Shown in pieces: positions 26,591 to 38,117 of a stretch of 48,073 bases of DNA. Numbering within the stretch: the stretch's first letter is position 1; every line of letters begins with the position of its first letter. A program made the position numbers and the translations under genes. Under the pieces are notes generated by a model. It searched no databases. It had not been told where the DNA came from and saw nothing but the letters and a program-made list of their open reading frames with translations. Source of the DNA: Halomonas eurihalina (GTDB lineage Bacteria; Pseudomonadota; Gammaproteobacteria; Pseudomonadales; Halomonadaceae); NCBI RefSeq assembly GCF_008274785.1, contig NZ_VTPU01000022.1, forward strand, positions 1 through 48,073, given 5' to 3'.

Positions 26591-26903
26591 TCATCGGAAT
26601 TGGGACCGATATTGCTAGGGTGGCGCGCTTCGAGCGCGCCATCGAGCGCCATGGCGAACGTTTCGTCATGCGCCTGCTGGGCGAGGATGAGCGCGCGGCG
26701 TTTCGGGACCGGGGGCAATCGGCGAACTACGTGGCCAAGCGCTTTGCCGCCAAGGAAGCCTTCGTCAAGGCATTGGGCACTGGCCTGCGTCACGGCATGC
26801 GCTGGACCGAGATCCAGGTGGTCAACGATGCGTTGGGGCGCCCCGCCCTGCGGCTGTCGGGCCGGGCCGAGGAACTGGCCACGGCCTCGGGGGTTCGGGG
26901 GCT

Positions 26904-29648
<2,745 letters not shown>

Positions 29649-29680
29649 CGGCGCGTCTCGCGAAGAGTGTGTTAAAGAGA

Positions 29681-29716
29681 TGTCGAAGCAAGTGTTGAAG
29701 CAAGTATTGAAGACAG
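29681..29716. repeat. Three imperfect 12-bp tandem repeats in the gacS leader
   Basis: TGTCGAAGCAAG (29681-29692), TGTTGAAGCAAG (29693-29704) and TATTGAAGACAG (29705-29716) lie 33-68 bp upstream of the gacS start, where the gacS promoter or leader should be. Function is unknown. Confidence 0.55.
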
Positions 29717-29765
29717 TGTCGTGGCTCAGTATGCCATAGCCGGGGCACATGCCTGTCCACTCCGG

Positions 29766-29789
29766 GTGGCCAAGGATATAATGGGCCAC
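29766..29789 (+). promoter_or_regulatory. cysM promoter with a -10 inside an inverted repeat
   Basis: A perfect TATAAT (29777-29782) lies 31 bp before the cysM ATG. It is bracketed by GTGGCC (29766-29771) and GGCCAC (29784-29789), a 6-bp inverted repeat with a 12-bp spacer. The -35 is weak. The arms could be a repressor or activator site. Confidence 0.45.
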
Positions 29790-29813
29790 AGACTTTTCCA
29801 TAAGGAAGGCTGA

Positions 29814-30710
29814 ATGCATTTCCCCACTCTGGAGGACACCATCGGCCATACGCCGCTGGTCCGCCTCACGCGTATCACCGCCGGGCACAACAATACGTTG
29901 CTGGCGAAACTCGAGGGTAACAACCCCGCAGGTTCGGTGAAGGACCGGCCGGCGCTGTCGATGCTCGAACAGGCTGAGAAGCGCGGCACCATCACGCCCG
30001 GGGACACCCTCGTCGAGGCGACGTCCGGCAATACCGGTATCGCCCTGGCAATGGCCGCCGCCATCAAGGGGTATCGGATGGTGCTGATCATGCCGGAAAG
30101 TGCCTCGAGCGAGCGTAAGCAGGCGATGGCCGCTTACGGTGCCAAACTCATCGAGGTCAGCAAGGAAGGGGGCATGGAAGAAGCCCGCGACCTGGCCGAG
30201 ACGATGATCGCCCGGGGCGAGGGCAAGCCGCTCGATCAGTTCGCCAATCCCGACAACCCACTGGCGCATTACCAGACGACCGCTCCGGAGCTGTGGGAGC
30301 AGACCGGTGGCACCATTACCCACTTCGTCAGTTCGATGGGCACTACCGGCACCATCATGGGCGTGTCGCAGCGCCTCAAGGAATACAATCCCGAGGTGGA
30401 GATCGTCGGCCTGCAGCCCGAGGATGGCGCGAGTATCGCCGGCATCCGCCGCTGGCCGGAGGCGTACCTGCCGCGCATCTTCGACGCCGCGCGGGTCGAC
30501 AAGGTGCTGGACATCGGCCAGTACGAGGCCGAGGAGCACATGCGGCGCCTGGCCCGGGAGGAGGGGATCTTTGCCGGCGTGTCTTCGGGAGGTGCCCTGG
30601 CTGGCGCGCTGCGCGTCGCTGAAACGGTCGAGAATGCGGTGATTGTCTTCATCGTCTGCGACCGCGGGGATCGCTATCTGTCCACCGGTCTATTCGCTCC
30701 GGAGATCTGA
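29814..30710 (+). CDS. cysM: Cysteine synthase B (O-acetylserine sulfhydrylase CysM)
   Basis: 298 residues. Lys43 in [11 protein letters not shown] is the PLP Schiff-base lysine, with [20 protein letters not shown] and [10 protein letters not shown] as cofactor loops. It makes cysteine from O-acetylserine and sulfide or thiosulfate. The short form and the [12 protein letters not shown] loop fit CysM rather than CysK. AAGGAAGG upstream is a good ribosome site. It heads a unit with rlmD, which starts 1 nt after its stop codon. Confidence 0.93.
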   Translation: MHFPTLEDTIGHTPLVRLTRITAGHNNTLLAKLEGNNPAGSVKDRPALSMLEQAEKRGTITPGDTLVEATSGNTGIALAMAAAIKGYRMVLIMPESASSERKQAMAAYGAKLIEVSKEGGMEEARDLAETMIARGEGKPLDQFANPDNPLAHYQTTAPELWEQTGGTITHFVSSMGTTGTIMGVSQRLKEYNPEVEIVGLQPEDGASIAGIRRWPEAYLPRIFDAARVDKVLDIGQYEAEEHMRRLAREEGIFAGVSSGGALAGALRVAETVENAVIVFIVCDRGDRYLSTGLFAPEI

Positions 30711-30711
30711 G

Positions 30712-32163
30712 GTGACGGGACTCGGCAAGCGTCGGCCCGCACGGACGCGCTCCGGTGTCTCTGGCTTGCGGGAACGTCGACAGCCTGCGAGCGTCGAGCG
30801 CTCCGCCGGCTCAGTAGGCTCCCGTGAGGTCGAGATTCAGGGGCTGGCTCACGATGGCCGTGGTGTGGCGCGGGATCCCGACGGCAAGACCGTCTTCGTC
30901 GAAGGCGCGCTGCCCGGCGAGCGTGTCGTGGTCAGCGTGCATCGCAGCCGCAAGCGCTTCGATGAAGCCCATGTGAGCGAGATCATCGTGGCGTCGACCT
31001 CGCGTGCCACGCCACCCTGTCGACATTACGGCAGCTGTGGTGGGTGCGATCTGCAGCATCTGTCGCTCGAAGCGCAGCGTGATCACAAGCGTGAGGTGCT
31101 GCGCGAGCTGCTGGTGCGACAGGGCATCGAGCTGCCCGGTGCGATATCGCTGCTGGCCGCGGCCGGCGAGGGATACCGTCGCCGCGCCCGGCTCGGTGTG
31201 CGCGTCGACAGCAGCGGGCAGGTGCGTCTGGGATTTCGGGCCCGGCACAGCCACCGGCTGGTGGATCTGGACGACTGCCCGGTACTGTTGCCGGCGCTGT
31301 CGTCGTTGCTGCGTCCATTGCGTGAGCAGGTCGAAAGCCTCGAAGCGCCGCGCCATGTCGGCCATCTGGAACTGCTGGCCAGCGATGGCGCCGTGACGCT
31401 GGTCGTGCGGCAGTTGCGCGAACATGTCGTCGATCAACGCCGCTGGCGGGCGTTCGCCGAGGCGCAGGGGCTGCATCTTGGCGCCTGGCTGGGGCGCGAG
31501 TCGCCGCGTTTCGAGTGGCTGACATCCGCACCCGCGCTGCATTGCCGCCTGACGGCGGAGCAAAACACGCTCGTCCTGGGGCTCGAGCCCAGCGACTTCC
31601 TGCAGGCCAACGAAGCTGTCAACCAGCGCATGGTCGACACCGCACTGAGCTGGCTGGCGTCGTCGCTGTCGCCAGAGGCACAGGGAACGCGGGTGCTTGA
31701 TCTATTCGCCGGTATTGGTAACTTCAGTCTACCGCTGGCGACTCAGGGTGCCGAGGTCACGGCGGTGGAGGGTAATGCGGCGATGGTCGAGCGCCTGGCG
31801 AGCAACGCCGCGCGCAACCAGGTGGCGGTGACGGCGCGTCAGGCCGATCTCAACGATGCCGACGCCTGCCGGCGATTGCTGGAAACCGCCGCGCCCGAGG
31901 TGCTGGTCCTGGACCCGCCACGCAGCGGAGCCGAGACACTGTGCCGCCAACTGGCGGAACGTCCGGTGCCTCGGGTGCTCTACATCTCCTGCGACCCGGC
32001 GACCTTGGCCAGGGATGCGGCCCGGCTCGTGTCTGCCGGTTACGTCGTCCGGCGCAGCGCGGTGGCCGATATGTTCGCTCATACCTCACATCTCGAATCC
32101 ATGCTGCTGCTCGAGCATCCGGACTCGGCGCGGCGGCGGCAAGGAGCGTCAACCGATGGTTAA
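30712..32163 (+). CDS. rlmD: 23S rRNA (uracil-1939-C5)-methyltransferase RlmD
   Basis: About 483 residues from a GTG at 30712, 1 nt after the cysM stop; the longer frame runs into cysM. A basic leader precedes a TRAM domain (about 40-100; IQGLAHDGRGVARDPDGKTV). Four cysteines at 103, 109, 112 and 189 (CRHYGSCGGC, DDCPVL) bind a 4Fe-4S cluster. The SAM domain has LDLFAGIGNFSLPLA and VLDPPRSG, and the catalytic nucleophile is Cys427 in YISCDPATLARD. The stop overlaps relA by 8 nt. The basic N-terminal stretch is longer than in E. coli RlmD, so the exact start is less sure. Confidence 0.92.
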   Translation: MTGLGKRRPARTRSGVSGLRERRQPASVERSAGSVGSREVEIQGLAHDGRGVARDPDGKTVFVEGALPGERVVVSVHRSRKRFDEAHVSEIIVASTSRATPPCRHYGSCGGCDLQHLSLEAQRDHKREVLRELLVRQGIELPGAISLLAAAGEGYRRRARLGVRVDSSGQVRLGFRARHSHRLVDLDDCPVLLPALSSLLRPLREQVESLEAPRHVGHLELLASDGAVTLVVRQLREHVVDQRRWRAFAEAQGLHLGAWLGRESPRFEWLTSAPALHCRLTAEQNTLVLGLEPSDFLQANEAVNQRMVDTALSWLASSLSPEAQGTRVLDLFAGIGNFSLPLATQGAEVTAVEGNAAMVERLASNAARNQVAVTARQADLNDADACRRLLETAAPEVLVLDPPRSGAETLCRQLAERPVPRVLYISCDPATLARDAARLVSAGYVVRRSAVADMFAHTSHLESMLLLEHPDSARRRQGASTDG

Positions 32164-34438
32164 AGTGCGGGAAGACCAGCCGCTGGACCCCAATGGACGG
32201 GTCGATATCGGCCGTTGGGTCGAACGCCTGGAGGAAGACGTCAAGCTGCGCGCGCCCGACGAGATGCGTGCGGCCTGCGATATCGCCCAGCGTCTGGAGC
32301 TGGAATCCGAACGCCCTCACAAGGCTTGGCTCAAGGATGGGTCGAGCTTTCGCATGGGGCTCGAGATGGCCGACATCCTGGGTGAACTACGTCTCGATCA
32401 GCCGGCGCTGGAGGCCGCTGTGCTGTACCGCGCCGTGCGTGAGCGGCTGATCGGGCTGGAAGAGGTCAAGAAGCGCTTTGGCGAGGAAGTCGCCGGGCTG
32501 ATATCGGGCGTACTGCAGATGGCGGCGATCAGCACGACCCAGATGCCGACCCAAGGGCTTAGCCAGCACGATCAGCAGGACAATCTGCGCAAGATGTTGG
32601 TCAACATGATCGATGACGTGCGGGTGGCACTGATCAAGATCGCCGAACGCACCTGCGCGCTGCGCCAGGTGCGCGATGCACCGCGTGAGAAGCGCCTGCA
32701 GGTGGCTCGCGAGGTCTTCGATATCTATGCGCCGTTGTCGCACCGGCTGGGCATCGGGCACCTCAAGTGGGAGCTCGAGGACCTGTCGTTCCGCTACCTG
32801 CACGAGGACGACTACAAGGCCATTGCCCGCCAGTTGGCCGAGAAGCGCCTGGATCGCGACCGCTACATCCATGATGTGGTCGAGACGCTGAAGTCGCTGA
32901 TGGACGCCCAGGGCATCCAGCATCAAGTCGATGGTCGTGCCAAGCACATTTACTCGATCTGGCGGAAGATGAAGCGCAAGCGGATCGACTTCTCCCAGGT
33001 CCATGATATCCGCGCGGTGCGCATCCTGGTGCCGGATGTCAGCGACTGCTATGCGGTGCTCGGCATCGTGCATTCGCGTTGGCATCACGTGCCCAACGAA
33101 TTCGACGATTACATCGCCAATCCCAAGAAGAATGGCTATCAGTCGCTGCACACCGCGGTCTTCGGCCCGGAAGGCAAGGTGCTGGAAATCCAGATACGCA
33201 CCTTCGCCATGCACGAGGAGGCTGAACTCGGGGTGTGTGCCCACTGGCGTTACAAGGGCCACGATACCAGCGCGCGCAGCGCCAGTTACGAGGAAAAGAT
33301 CGCCTGGTTGCGCCAGGTGCTGGAGTGGCAGGAGGAGGTCGGCGATTTCGGCGACCTGCGCGAGGGGCTCTCCAGCGATGTGGCGCCGGACCGCATCTAC
33401 GTCTTCACGCCGGATGGTCATGTCATCGACCTGCCGCGCGTGGCGACGCCCATCGACTTCGCCTATCGAGTGCATACCGAGGTGGGGCATCGCTGTCGTG
33501 GCGCCAAGGTCAACGGGCGCATCGTGCCGTTGACCTACCGGTTGCATACCGGCCAGCAGGTCGAGATTCTCACCGCCAGCAAGGGGGGGCCCAGCCGCGA
33601 CTGGCTCAATCCCAGCCTCGGTTATGTCTGCACCTCACGCGCCCGGGCCAAGATCCAGTCCTGGTTCAAGCATCAGGCGCGGGACCGCAATCTCGAGGAA
33701 GGACGGGTGCTCTTCGAGCGAGAGATGAAGCGCCTTGATGTGGAGGACATGGATCTCACCCGGCTGGCCAACAAGGTCAATTACAGTGGCCCCGACGACA
33801 TGTACGCCGCTCTGGGTGCCGGCGATCTGCGCATTGGCCAGGTTTTGCACCAGGCTCAGCAATTGTTCGGCGAGAGCGACGGTCAGGAGCAGCTCGACAA
33901 GCTGCTGGCCAAGCCCCGTCGTTCGGCGGACAAGGGCGACAGTGACATCACCGTGCTGGGGGTTGGCAACCTCAAGACCAGCATGGCCAACTGCTGTCAT
34001 CCGGTTCCCGGCGAGTCCATCGTTGGTTTCATCACGCAGGGGCGCGGGGTGACCGTGCACCGCCAGGACTGCCCGAACATTCTGCAGCTACGCCTCGATG
34101 AGCCCCAGAGGGTGATCGAGGTGGAGTGGGGCGAGCGAGCGCGCACCCAGTACCCGGTGGACATCGAGGTACAGGCATGGGATCGCGCGGGACTGTTGCG
34201 TGACGTGACCGCCGTGCTCAGCCATGACCGTGTCAATGTGCTATCGGTCAATACCCTGACCGACACCGACGATGGCATCGCGCGCATGGCCATCACCGTG
34301 GAGGTCGATGGCCTGGAAACCCTGGGCCGGTTGTTCTCGCGCATCCAGCAGTTGTCCAATGTCATTGAGGTGCGGCGCCTGCGCTCGGGAGGCAAGGACA
34401 AGATCAAGGGTGGCGGCAAACGTGGAGGCAAACACTGA
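32156..34438 (+). CDS. relA: GTP pyrophosphokinase RelA
   Basis: 760 residues from ATG 32156 with AAGGAG at 32141-32146. The N-terminal hydrolase domain lacks the HD metal-binding pair, as expected for synthetase-only RelA. The synthetase domain contains HDIRAVRILVP (from about 283) and NPKKNGYQSLHTAV. The TGS domain starts near 411 (DRIYVFTPDGHVIDLP). A zinc-finger-like segment (NCCHPVPGESIVGF) and an ACT domain (from about 665; YPVDIEVQAWDRAGLL) follow. It makes (p)ppGpp on stalled ribosomes during amino-acid starvation. It overlaps both rlmD and mazG. Confidence 0.96.
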   Translation: MVKVREDQPLDPNGRVDIGRWVERLEEDVKLRAPDEMRAACDIAQRLELESERPHKAWLKDGSSFRMGLEMADILGELRLDQPALEAAVLYRAVRERLIGLEEVKKRFGEEVAGLISGVLQMAAISTTQMPTQGLSQHDQQDNLRKMLVNMIDDVRVALIKIAERTCALRQVRDAPREKRLQVAREVFDIYAPLSHRLGIGHLKWELEDLSFRYLHEDDYKAIARQLAEKRLDRDRYIHDVVETLKSLMDAQGIQHQVDGRAKHIYSIWRKMKRKRIDFSQVHDIRAVRILVPDVSDCYAVLGIVHSRWHHVPNEFDDYIANPKKNGYQSLHTAVFGPEGKVLEIQIRTFAMHEEAELGVCAHWRYKGHDTSARSASYEEKIAWLRQVLEWQEEVGDFGDLREGLSSDVAPDRIYVFTPDGHVIDLPRVATPIDFAYRVHTEVGHRCRGAKVNGRIVPLTYRLHTGQQVEILTASKGGPSRDWLNPSLGYVCTSRARAKIQSWFKHQARDRNLEEGRVLFEREMKRLDVEDMDLTRLANKVNYSGPDDMYAALGAGDLRIGQVLHQAQQLFGESDGQEQLDKLLAKPRRSADKGDSDITVLGVGNLKTSMANCCHPVPGESIVGFITQGRGVTVHRQDCPNILQLRLDEPQRVIEVEWGERARTQYPVDIEVQAWDRAGLLRDVTAVLSHDRVNVLSVNTLTDTDDGIARMAITVEVDGLETLGRLFSRIQQLSNVIEVRRLRSGGKDKIKGGGKRGGKH

Positions 34439-35295
34439 TGAGCCGGCAGCGCCACACACTCGACGACCTGCTGACCCTCATGGCGGTGCTGCGCGACCCC
34501 GAGCAGGGCTGCCCCTGGGACGTCAAGCAAGACTGGGACAGCATCGTGCCGCATACGCTGGAGGAGGCCTACGAGGTGGCCGATGCCATCGAGCGTCGCG
34601 CCTTCGACGAGCTGCCTGGCGAACTCGGCGACCTGCTGTTCCAAGTGATCTACTATAGCCAGTTCGGCGCCGAGCAGGAGCGGTTCGACTTCCACGACGT
34701 GGTCGATGTGCTCACCGCCAAGATGCTCAAGCGTCATCCGCACGTCTTCCCGGACGGCACCCTGGCATCGCGCCGCAGGGACGTCAGTGCCGCCGAGGTA
34801 CAGACCCACCAGGTGCATTCCCGCTGGGAGGCGTTGAAGGCCGAGGAGCGCGATGCCCGCGAGGCTCGTTCAGTACTCGATGACGTGCCGCTGAACCTGC
34901 CGGCGCTATCGCGGGCCGCCAAGCTTTCCAAGCGCGCCGCCCGGGTCGGCTTCGACTGGCCCGATACTCGCGGGGTGATCGACAAGCTGCGCGAGGAGCT
35001 CGATGAGGTCGCCGAAGCGCTGGATGCGGGGGATCACGCGCACGTCAGGGAGGAGATCGGCGATTTGCTGTTTGCCACCGTTAACCTGGCGCGTACCCTT
35101 GATGCCGACCCCGAACGCTGCCTGCGTGCCACCAACGCCAAGTTCGAGCGGCGTTTTCACCATGTGGAATCCGCGCTGGCCGAAGAGGGTGTGCCGCTCG
35201 CCGAGGCCGGGCTGTCGAGGATGGAGCGACACTGGCAAGTCGCCAAGCAGCAAGAAACCAGTCAACAAAACGCCAGTCAACAAAAAGCCAAGTAG
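34438..35295 (+). CDS. mazG: Nucleoside triphosphate pyrophosphohydrolase MazG
   Basis: 285 residues, start overlapping the relA stop by 1 nt. Two MazG domains are visible: the N-terminal one with CPWDVKQDWDSIVPHTLEE, EEAYEVADAI and ELGDLLFQVIYY, and the C-terminal one with LREELDEVAEALDAGD and EEIGDLLFATVNLAR. The enzyme hydrolyses NTPs to NMPs and is linked to clearing abnormal nucleotides and lowering (p)ppGpp, fitting its place after relA. The last residues form a pentapeptide repeat (KQQET SQQNA SQQKA K) encoded by a 15-bp tandem repeat that is AT-rich compared with its surroundings. Confidence 0.95.
   Translation: MSRQRHTLDDLLTLMAVLRDPEQGCPWDVKQDWDSIVPHTLEEAYEVADAIERRAFDELPGELGDLLFQVIYYSQFGAEQERFDFHDVVDVLTAKMLKRHPHVFPDGTLASRRRDVSAAEVQTHQVHSRWEALKAEERDAREARSVLDDVPLNLPALSRAAKLSKRAARVGFDWPDTRGVIDKLREELDEVAEALDAGDHAHVREEIGDLLFATVNLARTLDADPERCLRATNAKFERRFHHVESALAEEGVPLAEAGLSRMERHWQVAKQQETSQQNASQQKAK
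35245..35289 (+). repeat. Three 15-bp tandem repeats at the 3' end of mazG
   Basis: Units at 35245-35259, 35260-35274 (AGTCAACAAAACGCC) and 35275-35289 (AGTCAACAAAAAGCC) encode QQ-containing pentapeptides. Related CAAGAAACCA and ATCAACA words continue past the stop codon to about 35330. Confidence 0.65.
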
Positions 35296-35366
35296 CAAGC
35301 ATCCAATCAACACGTCAGGCAACAAGAAACCATGCCAATGCCATCGTCAGAAGGAGAGTCTCGATC

Positions 35367-38015
35367 ATGAGTCACGACCTGCACGAATCACTGCGCGACA
35401 ATGTCCGAATCCTGGGTGACAGCCTAGGGCGCACCATTGCCGATGACCTGGGGCAGGGGTTCGTCGATCGCATCGAGACGATTCGCGGGCTCGCCAAGCG
35501 AGGGCGCCAAGGGGAAGCCGATGGGCGTCGTGAACTGATCGAGTACCTGCGACAACTGCCCGACAGCGAGTTGCTGCCGGTGACGCGGGCCTTCAACCAG
35601 TTCCTCAACCTGGCCAACATCGCTGAGCAGCATTATCGCGCGCGTTTCCGCCGGGTCGAGGACTACAAGCCAGGTAGCCAGCCGGTGTTGGGCGAGCTGC
35701 TCGAACGTGCCCGCGGCGAAGGCCACTCGCCGCGCAAGCTGGTGGAGAGCCTGGCCAACATGCGCGTGGAGTTGGTGCTCACCGCGCATCCCACCGAGGT
35801 CATCCGGCGTACGCTGATCCAGAAATACGACGCCATCGATGATTGCCTGACGGCCATCGAGTCCTCGGCGGACTATCCCGAACGTGGTGCCCGGGCCAAG
35901 GGGCGCCTGGAAGAGCTGATCGGCCAGGCCTGGCACACCGACGAGATTCGCCACGAGCGACCCACCCCGGTCGACGAGGCCAAGTGGGGCTTCGCGGTAA
36001 TCGAGAATTCCCTGTGGCAGGCGGTGCCGGATTTTCATCGCGACCTGGACAACCTGCTGCTCGACACCGCTGGTGAGCGCCTGCCGCTGGATGCCGCGCC
36101 GATCCGCTTCGCCTCCTGGATGGGGGGCGATCGCGATGGCAACCCCAACGTCACCTCCAGGGTGACCCGCGAAGTCCTGCTTCTGGGGCGCTGGATGGCC
36201 GCCGATCTCTATCTGCGCGATCTCGACCAGCTCAAGACCGAGCTGTCGATGTGGAAGGCCAACAGCGCGCTCAAGGCCGAGGTCGGCGATGTCGCCGAGC
36301 CTTACCGTGAGCTGCTCAAGCGGCTGCTGGCTCGGGTCGAGGCGACCCGGGACTGGGCCAAGGCCGAACTCGACGGCAAGAGCTACGATGGCGGCCCGAT
36401 CATCGAGACCCGGGATCAACTTTATGCGCCGCTGTTGACCTGTTATCGCTCGCTCTGCGACGTGGGGCTGGACACCATTGCCAATGGCGTGCTGCTCGAC
36501 ACCCTGCGCCGGGTGGCGGTATTCGGCGTGACGCTGACCAAGCTCGACCTGCGCCAGGAGGCTGGGCGCCACGAACAGGTCATGGAGGAACTCACCGACG
36601 GACTGGGGCTCGGTCACTATCGCGAGTGGGACGAGGAGCAGCGCCAGGAATTCCTGCTTGCCGAGCTGGCCTCGCGTCGGCCCCTGATTCCTCGGCGCTG
36701 GGAGTGTTCCGCCGAGAGCCGCGAGGTGCTCGATACCTTCCGGGTGGCGGCCGGCGAACATGCCGAGGCGCTCGGTACCTATATCATCTCGATGGCCGCG
36801 CAGCCCTCCGACGTGCTGGCCGTGGCGTTGTTGATGAAGGAAGTCGGCGGTGACGCCAAACTGCCCATCGCGCCGCTGTTCGAGACCCTCGACGATCTCA
36901 ACCGGGCGGGGGATGTCATCGACCGCTTGCTGGCGCTGCCCGGCTACCGCGAACTGACGGGCGACCGTCAGGAAGTGATGATCGGCTACTCGGACTCGGC
37001 CAAGGACGCCGGCCAACTGGCGGCAGCCTGGGCCCAGTATCGCGCCCAGGAGGCCCTGGTCGAGGTATGTCGGCACCACAGCGTCGACCTGACGCTGTTC
37101 CACGGCCGGGGCGGCACCGTGGGGCGTGGCGGTGGCCCGGCCCACGCGGCCATTCTCTCGCAGCCCCCCGGCTCGGTGAATGGCAGCCTGAGGGTGACCG
37201 AGCAGGGCGAGATGATTCGCTTCAAGTTCGGCCAGCCCGAGATTGCCCTGCGTTCCATGGAGATCTACGCCTGTGCAGTCCTGGAGGCCTCGCTGTTGCC
37301 GCCGCCCACCCCGGAACCCGCTTGGCGGGAAGAGATGGACCGCCTGGCGGAAGTGGCGCATGGCACCTATGTGGACGTGGTGCGCGAGGATCCCGACTTC
37401 GTGCCTTATTTCCGTTCAGTGACGCCTGAAGGGGCCCTGGGGCGGTTGCCACTCGGTTCGCGGCCGGCCAAGCGCCGTCAGGATGGTGGCGTGGAGACGC
37501 TGCGGGCGATTCCCTGGATCTTCGCCTGGACCCAGACTCGCTTGATGCTGCCGGCCTGGCTAGGCAGCGGCGAAGCCTTTGCGAAACGTCTGGAAGACGA
37601 GGGCGGCCTGGCGGTGCTTCGCGACATGCGTGATCGCTGGCCCTTCTTCGGTACCTACCTGGAAATGCTGGAGATGCTGCTCGCCAAGGCCGATGTCAGC
37701 ATCGCCGCCTATTACGAGCATCGCCTGGTGGACGAGCCGGCGCTGGAAGCGCTGGGCGAGCGGTTGCGCGAACGTTTCGGCCGATTGCATCAGGTCGTGC
37801 TGGAGATTCTCGATCAGCAGGAACTGCTCGAGAATACGCCGCTGATCCGTCAGGCCGTGGAGGTGCGCAACCCCTATATCGACCCGCTGCATGGTTTGCA
37901 GGCCGAGCTGTTGCAGCGTAACCGAGATGCCGACGGCGCCATCAGCGCCGACCTGTCACGGGCCTTGATGGTGACCATGGCCGGCATCGCCGCCGGGCTG
38001 CGCAACACCGGCTGA
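35367..38015 (+). CDS. ppc: Phosphoenolpyruvate carboxylase
   Basis: 882 residues, almost exactly the size of E. coli Ppc (883). The catalytic His141 lies in VLTAHPTEVIRRT; other signatures are the FASWMGGDRDGNPNVT loop, the MIGYSDSAKDAG motif, the FHGRGGTVGRGGGPAH loop and the conserved C-terminal RNTG. It carboxylates PEP to oxaloacetate to refill the TCA cycle. AAGGAGAG precedes the ATG at 35367. A strong palindromic terminator follows, so the gene is probably the end of the cysM-relA-mazG stretch or separately transcribed. Confidence 0.97.
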   Translation: MSHDLHESLRDNVRILGDSLGRTIADDLGQGFVDRIETIRGLAKRGRQGEADGRRELIEYLRQLPDSELLPVTRAFNQFLNLANIAEQHYRARFRRVEDYKPGSQPVLGELLERARGEGHSPRKLVESLANMRVELVLTAHPTEVIRRTLIQKYDAIDDCLTAIESSADYPERGARAKGRLEELIGQAWHTDEIRHERPTPVDEAKWGFAVIENSLWQAVPDFHRDLDNLLLDTAGERLPLDAAPIRFASWMGGDRDGNPNVTSRVTREVLLLGRWMAADLYLRDLDQLKTELSMWKANSALKAEVGDVAEPYRELLKRLLARVEATRDWAKAELDGKSYDGGPIIETRDQLYAPLLTCYRSLCDVGLDTIANGVLLDTLRRVAVFGVTLTKLDLRQEAGRHEQVMEELTDGLGLGHYREWDEEQRQEFLLAELASRRPLIPRRWECSAESREVLDTFRVAAGEHAEALGTYIISMAAQPSDVLAVALLMKEVGGDAKLPIAPLFETLDDLNRAGDVIDRLLALPGYRELTGDRQEVMIGYSDSAKDAGQLAAAWAQYRAQEALVEVCRHHSVDLTLFHGRGGTVGRGGGPAHAAILSQPPGSVNGSLRVTEQGEMIRFKFGQPEIALRSMEIYACAVLEASLLPPPTPEPAWREEMDRLAEVAHGTYVDVVREDPDFVPYFRSVTPEGALGRLPLGSRPAKRRQDGGVETLRAIPWIFAWTQTRLMLPAWLGSGEAFAKRLEDEGGLAVLRDMRDRWPFFGTYLEMLEMLLAKADVSIAAYYEHRLVDEPALEALGERLRERFGRLHQVVLEILDQQELLENTPLIRQAVEVRNPYIDPLHGLQAELLQRNRDADGAISADLSRALMVTMAGIAAGLRNTG

Positions 38016-38062
38016 TGCCCGAAGGGCCGGGCTGCGTCGCGCCCTGACGGCAAACCGTACGA

Positions 38063-38092
38063 AAACCCTCCGAGGCATGCCTCGGAGGGTTT
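38063..38092. terminator. Bidirectional terminator between ppc and the EEP-family gene
   Basis: A perfect 30-bp palindrome: 38063-38077 pairs with 38078-38092. It is A-rich on one side and T-rich on the other, so it can terminate both convergent genes. Confidence 0.85.
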
Positions 38093-38117
38093 GGTGTTTC
38101 AGGGCACTCGTCTCTGT

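Noticed and set aside
29649..30539. Upstream extension of the gacS reading frame by nearly 300 codons
   Set aside because: It runs antisense through cysM. The ATG at 29648 begins a normal membrane helix and gives the expected BarA/GacS length.
32387..33547. 386-codon minus-strand frame inside relA
   Set aside because: A shadow of relA codon bias; His/Gln-rich composition typical of antisense frames here.
35424..37361. 645-codon open frame antisense to ppc
   Set aside because: It is a composition shadow of a GC-rich gene; the sense protein is a full-length, well-conserved PEP carboxylase.
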